DNA of 52,522 bases from Actinoplanes oryzae (GTDB lineage Bacteria > Actinomycetota > Actinomycetes > Mycobacteriales > Micromonosporaceae). The position numbers and the translations under genes are program-made. The stretch lies in the NCBI RefSeq assembly GCF_030757795.1, contig NZ_JAUQWH010000047.1, positions 1 through 52,522 on the forward strand. The letters run 5' to 3'. This document shows positions 51,667 to 52,522 of this stretch, in pieces; position 1 is the stretch's first letter, and every line of letters begins with the position of its first letter. The notes below the pieces were generated by a model, which did no database searches, was not told the DNA's origin, and saw only the letters and a list, made by a program, of their open reading frames with translations.

Positions 51667-52350
51667 TCACCAGGGCACGGTGCCGTGGCGGTCGGTGAAG
51701 CTGCCCGTCGGGCCGTCGGCGGCGACCTGCGCCATCCGCACGATGATCTCGGCGCCCTCGGCGACCGTCTGCGTACCGGTGTGGTCGTTGAAGTCCGTCG
51801 CCGTGTAGCCCGGGTCCACCGCGTTGATCCGCATGCCCGGGTACGCCTTGGCGAACTGCACGGTCAGCATGTTCAGCGCCGCCTTCGACGACCCGTAGAG
51901 GACCGGCGTGAACTTCGACGCGATGCTGTCCGGATCCGTCGCCAGCGTGTGCGATCCAAGGCCGCTGCTCACGTTCACGACCACCGGCGCGGCCGACTTC
52001 TCCAGCAGCGGCAGGAACGCGTGCAGGGTCCGGACCACGCCGAACACGTTCGTCTCGAACACGTTCCGCATGTCGCCGGCCGTCAGCTCCCCCGGCGACT
52101 TGAGCGCGCCCCGGATCCCCGCGTTGTTGACGAGCACGTCCAGCTCGGTCAGCTGCGCCGCCGCCCGGGCCACGGACTCGTCGCTGGACACGTCGATGAC
52201 CAGCAGCCGCGCCCCGATCTCCGTCGCGGCGGCGCGCCCGCGAGCCTCGTCGCGCGATCCGACGTACACGGTGTGGCCGGCGGCGACAAGCCGGCGGGCG
52301 GTCTCGAAGCCGAGGCTCTTGTTCGCCCCGGTGATCAATGTCGTTGTCAT
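51667..52350 (-). CDS. Short-chain dehydrogenase/reductase
   Basis: 227 residues. TGANKSLGFETARRL (about 6-20) binds NAD(P), LDVLVNNAGIRG (about 72-83), VNVSSGLGSHT and YGSSKAALNML (Tyr-x-x-x-Lys) form the active site, and DPGYTATDFNDH is typical of carbonyl-reductase-like SDRs. The open frame extends to 52509, but the ATG at 52350 with GGAG upstream gives the family N-terminus. Substrate unknown. It is divergent from a gene starting at the right window edge. Confidence 0.92.
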   Translation of the reverse strand: MTTTLITGANKSLGFETARRLVAAGHTVYVGSRDEARGRAAATEIGARLLVIDVSSDESVARAAAQLTELDVLVNNAGIRGALKSPGELTAGDMRNVFETNVFGVVRTLHAFLPLLEKSAAPVVVNVSSGLGSHTLATDPDSIASKFTPVLYGSSKAALNMLTVQFAKAYPGMRINAVDPGYTATDFNDHTGTQTVAEGAEIIVRMAQVAADGPTGSFTDRHGTVPW

Positions 52351-52441
52351 GGCTCCACGCTGCGCCTTCCCGGGCCGGCCAGGCAGCCGTCGGAACTTCC
52401 TGGGACTCTCCGTACCAGGCACACCGGTCGCGGGGCGGGCC

Positions 52442-52522
52442 ATGATGGGGGCATGGATGTTGATCGCCAGCGCGCCCCCGCTCTGGACCGTCGACAGCGT
52501 CACGAGCACGGAGCCCGTGCTG
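52442..52522 (+). CDS. Start of a rightward gene, cut by the window edge
   Basis: From ATG 52442 (or 52445 or 52457 in the same frame) an open frame runs off the window with nearly all third positions G or C after the first codons, encoding LIASAPPLWTVDSVTSTEPV. Only about 27 codons are available and no domain can be named. A divergent partner of an SDR is often its regulator, but nothing here proves that. The alternative frame from ATG 52453 has poor GC3 and is rejected. Confidence 0.4.
   Translation, partial: MMGAWMLIASAPPLWTVDSVTSTEPVL

Noticed and set aside
48630..51698. A 1022-codon open frame on the plus strand opposite the APH-like and GH3 genes
   Set aside because: It is a GC-rich antisense shadow; the minus-strand products match known families over their whole length.
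52453..52522. Alternative frame from ATG 52453 at the right edge
   Set aside because: Third positions are not GC-biased there, whereas the frame of ATG 52442/52457 has almost exclusively G or C.

Overview
The window is dense, very GC-rich, gene-packed DNA with many GTG starts, ATGA/GTGA gene overlaps and strong GC bias at third codon positions. Together with the gene content (Scr1-type HTH/DUF397 pair, actinobacterial DapE, argCJBDFR-x-GH order, NLR-like STAND-TPR protein) this points to a filamentous actinomycete, most likely Micromonosporaceae (Actinoplanes-like). It reads as chromosome: no plasmid replication, integrase, transposase or phage structural genes are visible, and I found no tRNA, rRNA or CRISPR array.

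Region 1 (1-11.7 kb) is housekeeping and small accessory genes: tyrS, a PPK2 polyphosphate kinase, a leftward cluster ending in a zinc-LID adenylate kinase and containing a PemK/MazF-like toxin and an HTH-DUF397 regulator pair, a secreted CAP-domain protein, a 3-methyladenine DNA glycosylase, a RibD/DHFR-fold reductase, a CBS protein, NAD(P)HX dehydratase and a histidine phosphatase. Region 2 (11.8-18.6 kb) is an arabinoside uptake and cleavage operon (lipoprotein binding protein, two permeases, GH51 arabinofuranosidase), a LysR regulator with two LacI-type operator-like palindromes upstream, and a TauE/SafE exporter.

Region 3 (18.6-33.4 kb) is the accessory region of greatest interest. A leftward ten-gene run (28185 down to 18777) encodes a small LuxR-type regulator, an acidic EFE-repeat protein, a second protein sharing a domain with it, an HExxH zincin, two unknown proteins (one ending in an IPT/TIG-like domain), a trypsin-like protease without signal peptide, an M20 peptidase, a ParA-like ATPase and a Rho-N/SAP-like protein. 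A heavily deleted second copy of the ParA-Rho-N module lies just upstream, so the run is bracketed by an intact and a decayed copy of the same module. Next to it, an NLR-like STAND-TPR protein converges on a small two-helix membrane protein; both carry amyloid-signalling-like (RHIM-like) motifs, which suggests a receptor/effector pair in cell death or immunity.

Region 4 (33.4-43.7 kb) is arginine biosynthesis: argC-argJ-argB-argD-argF-argR-(unknown)-argG overlap start-to-stop in one leftward operon with an ARG-box-like palindrome over the argC ribosome binding site; argH is separate, and divergent dapE sits between. Region 5 (43.7-52.5 kb) holds a LysR/SDR divergent pair, a seven-repeat propeller lectin-like protein, 6-phosphofructokinase, an APH-fold kinase, a GH3 glycosidase, a small protein whose 3' end is triplicated as a 40-bp tandem repeat, another SDR, and the start of a rightward gene cut by the window edge.
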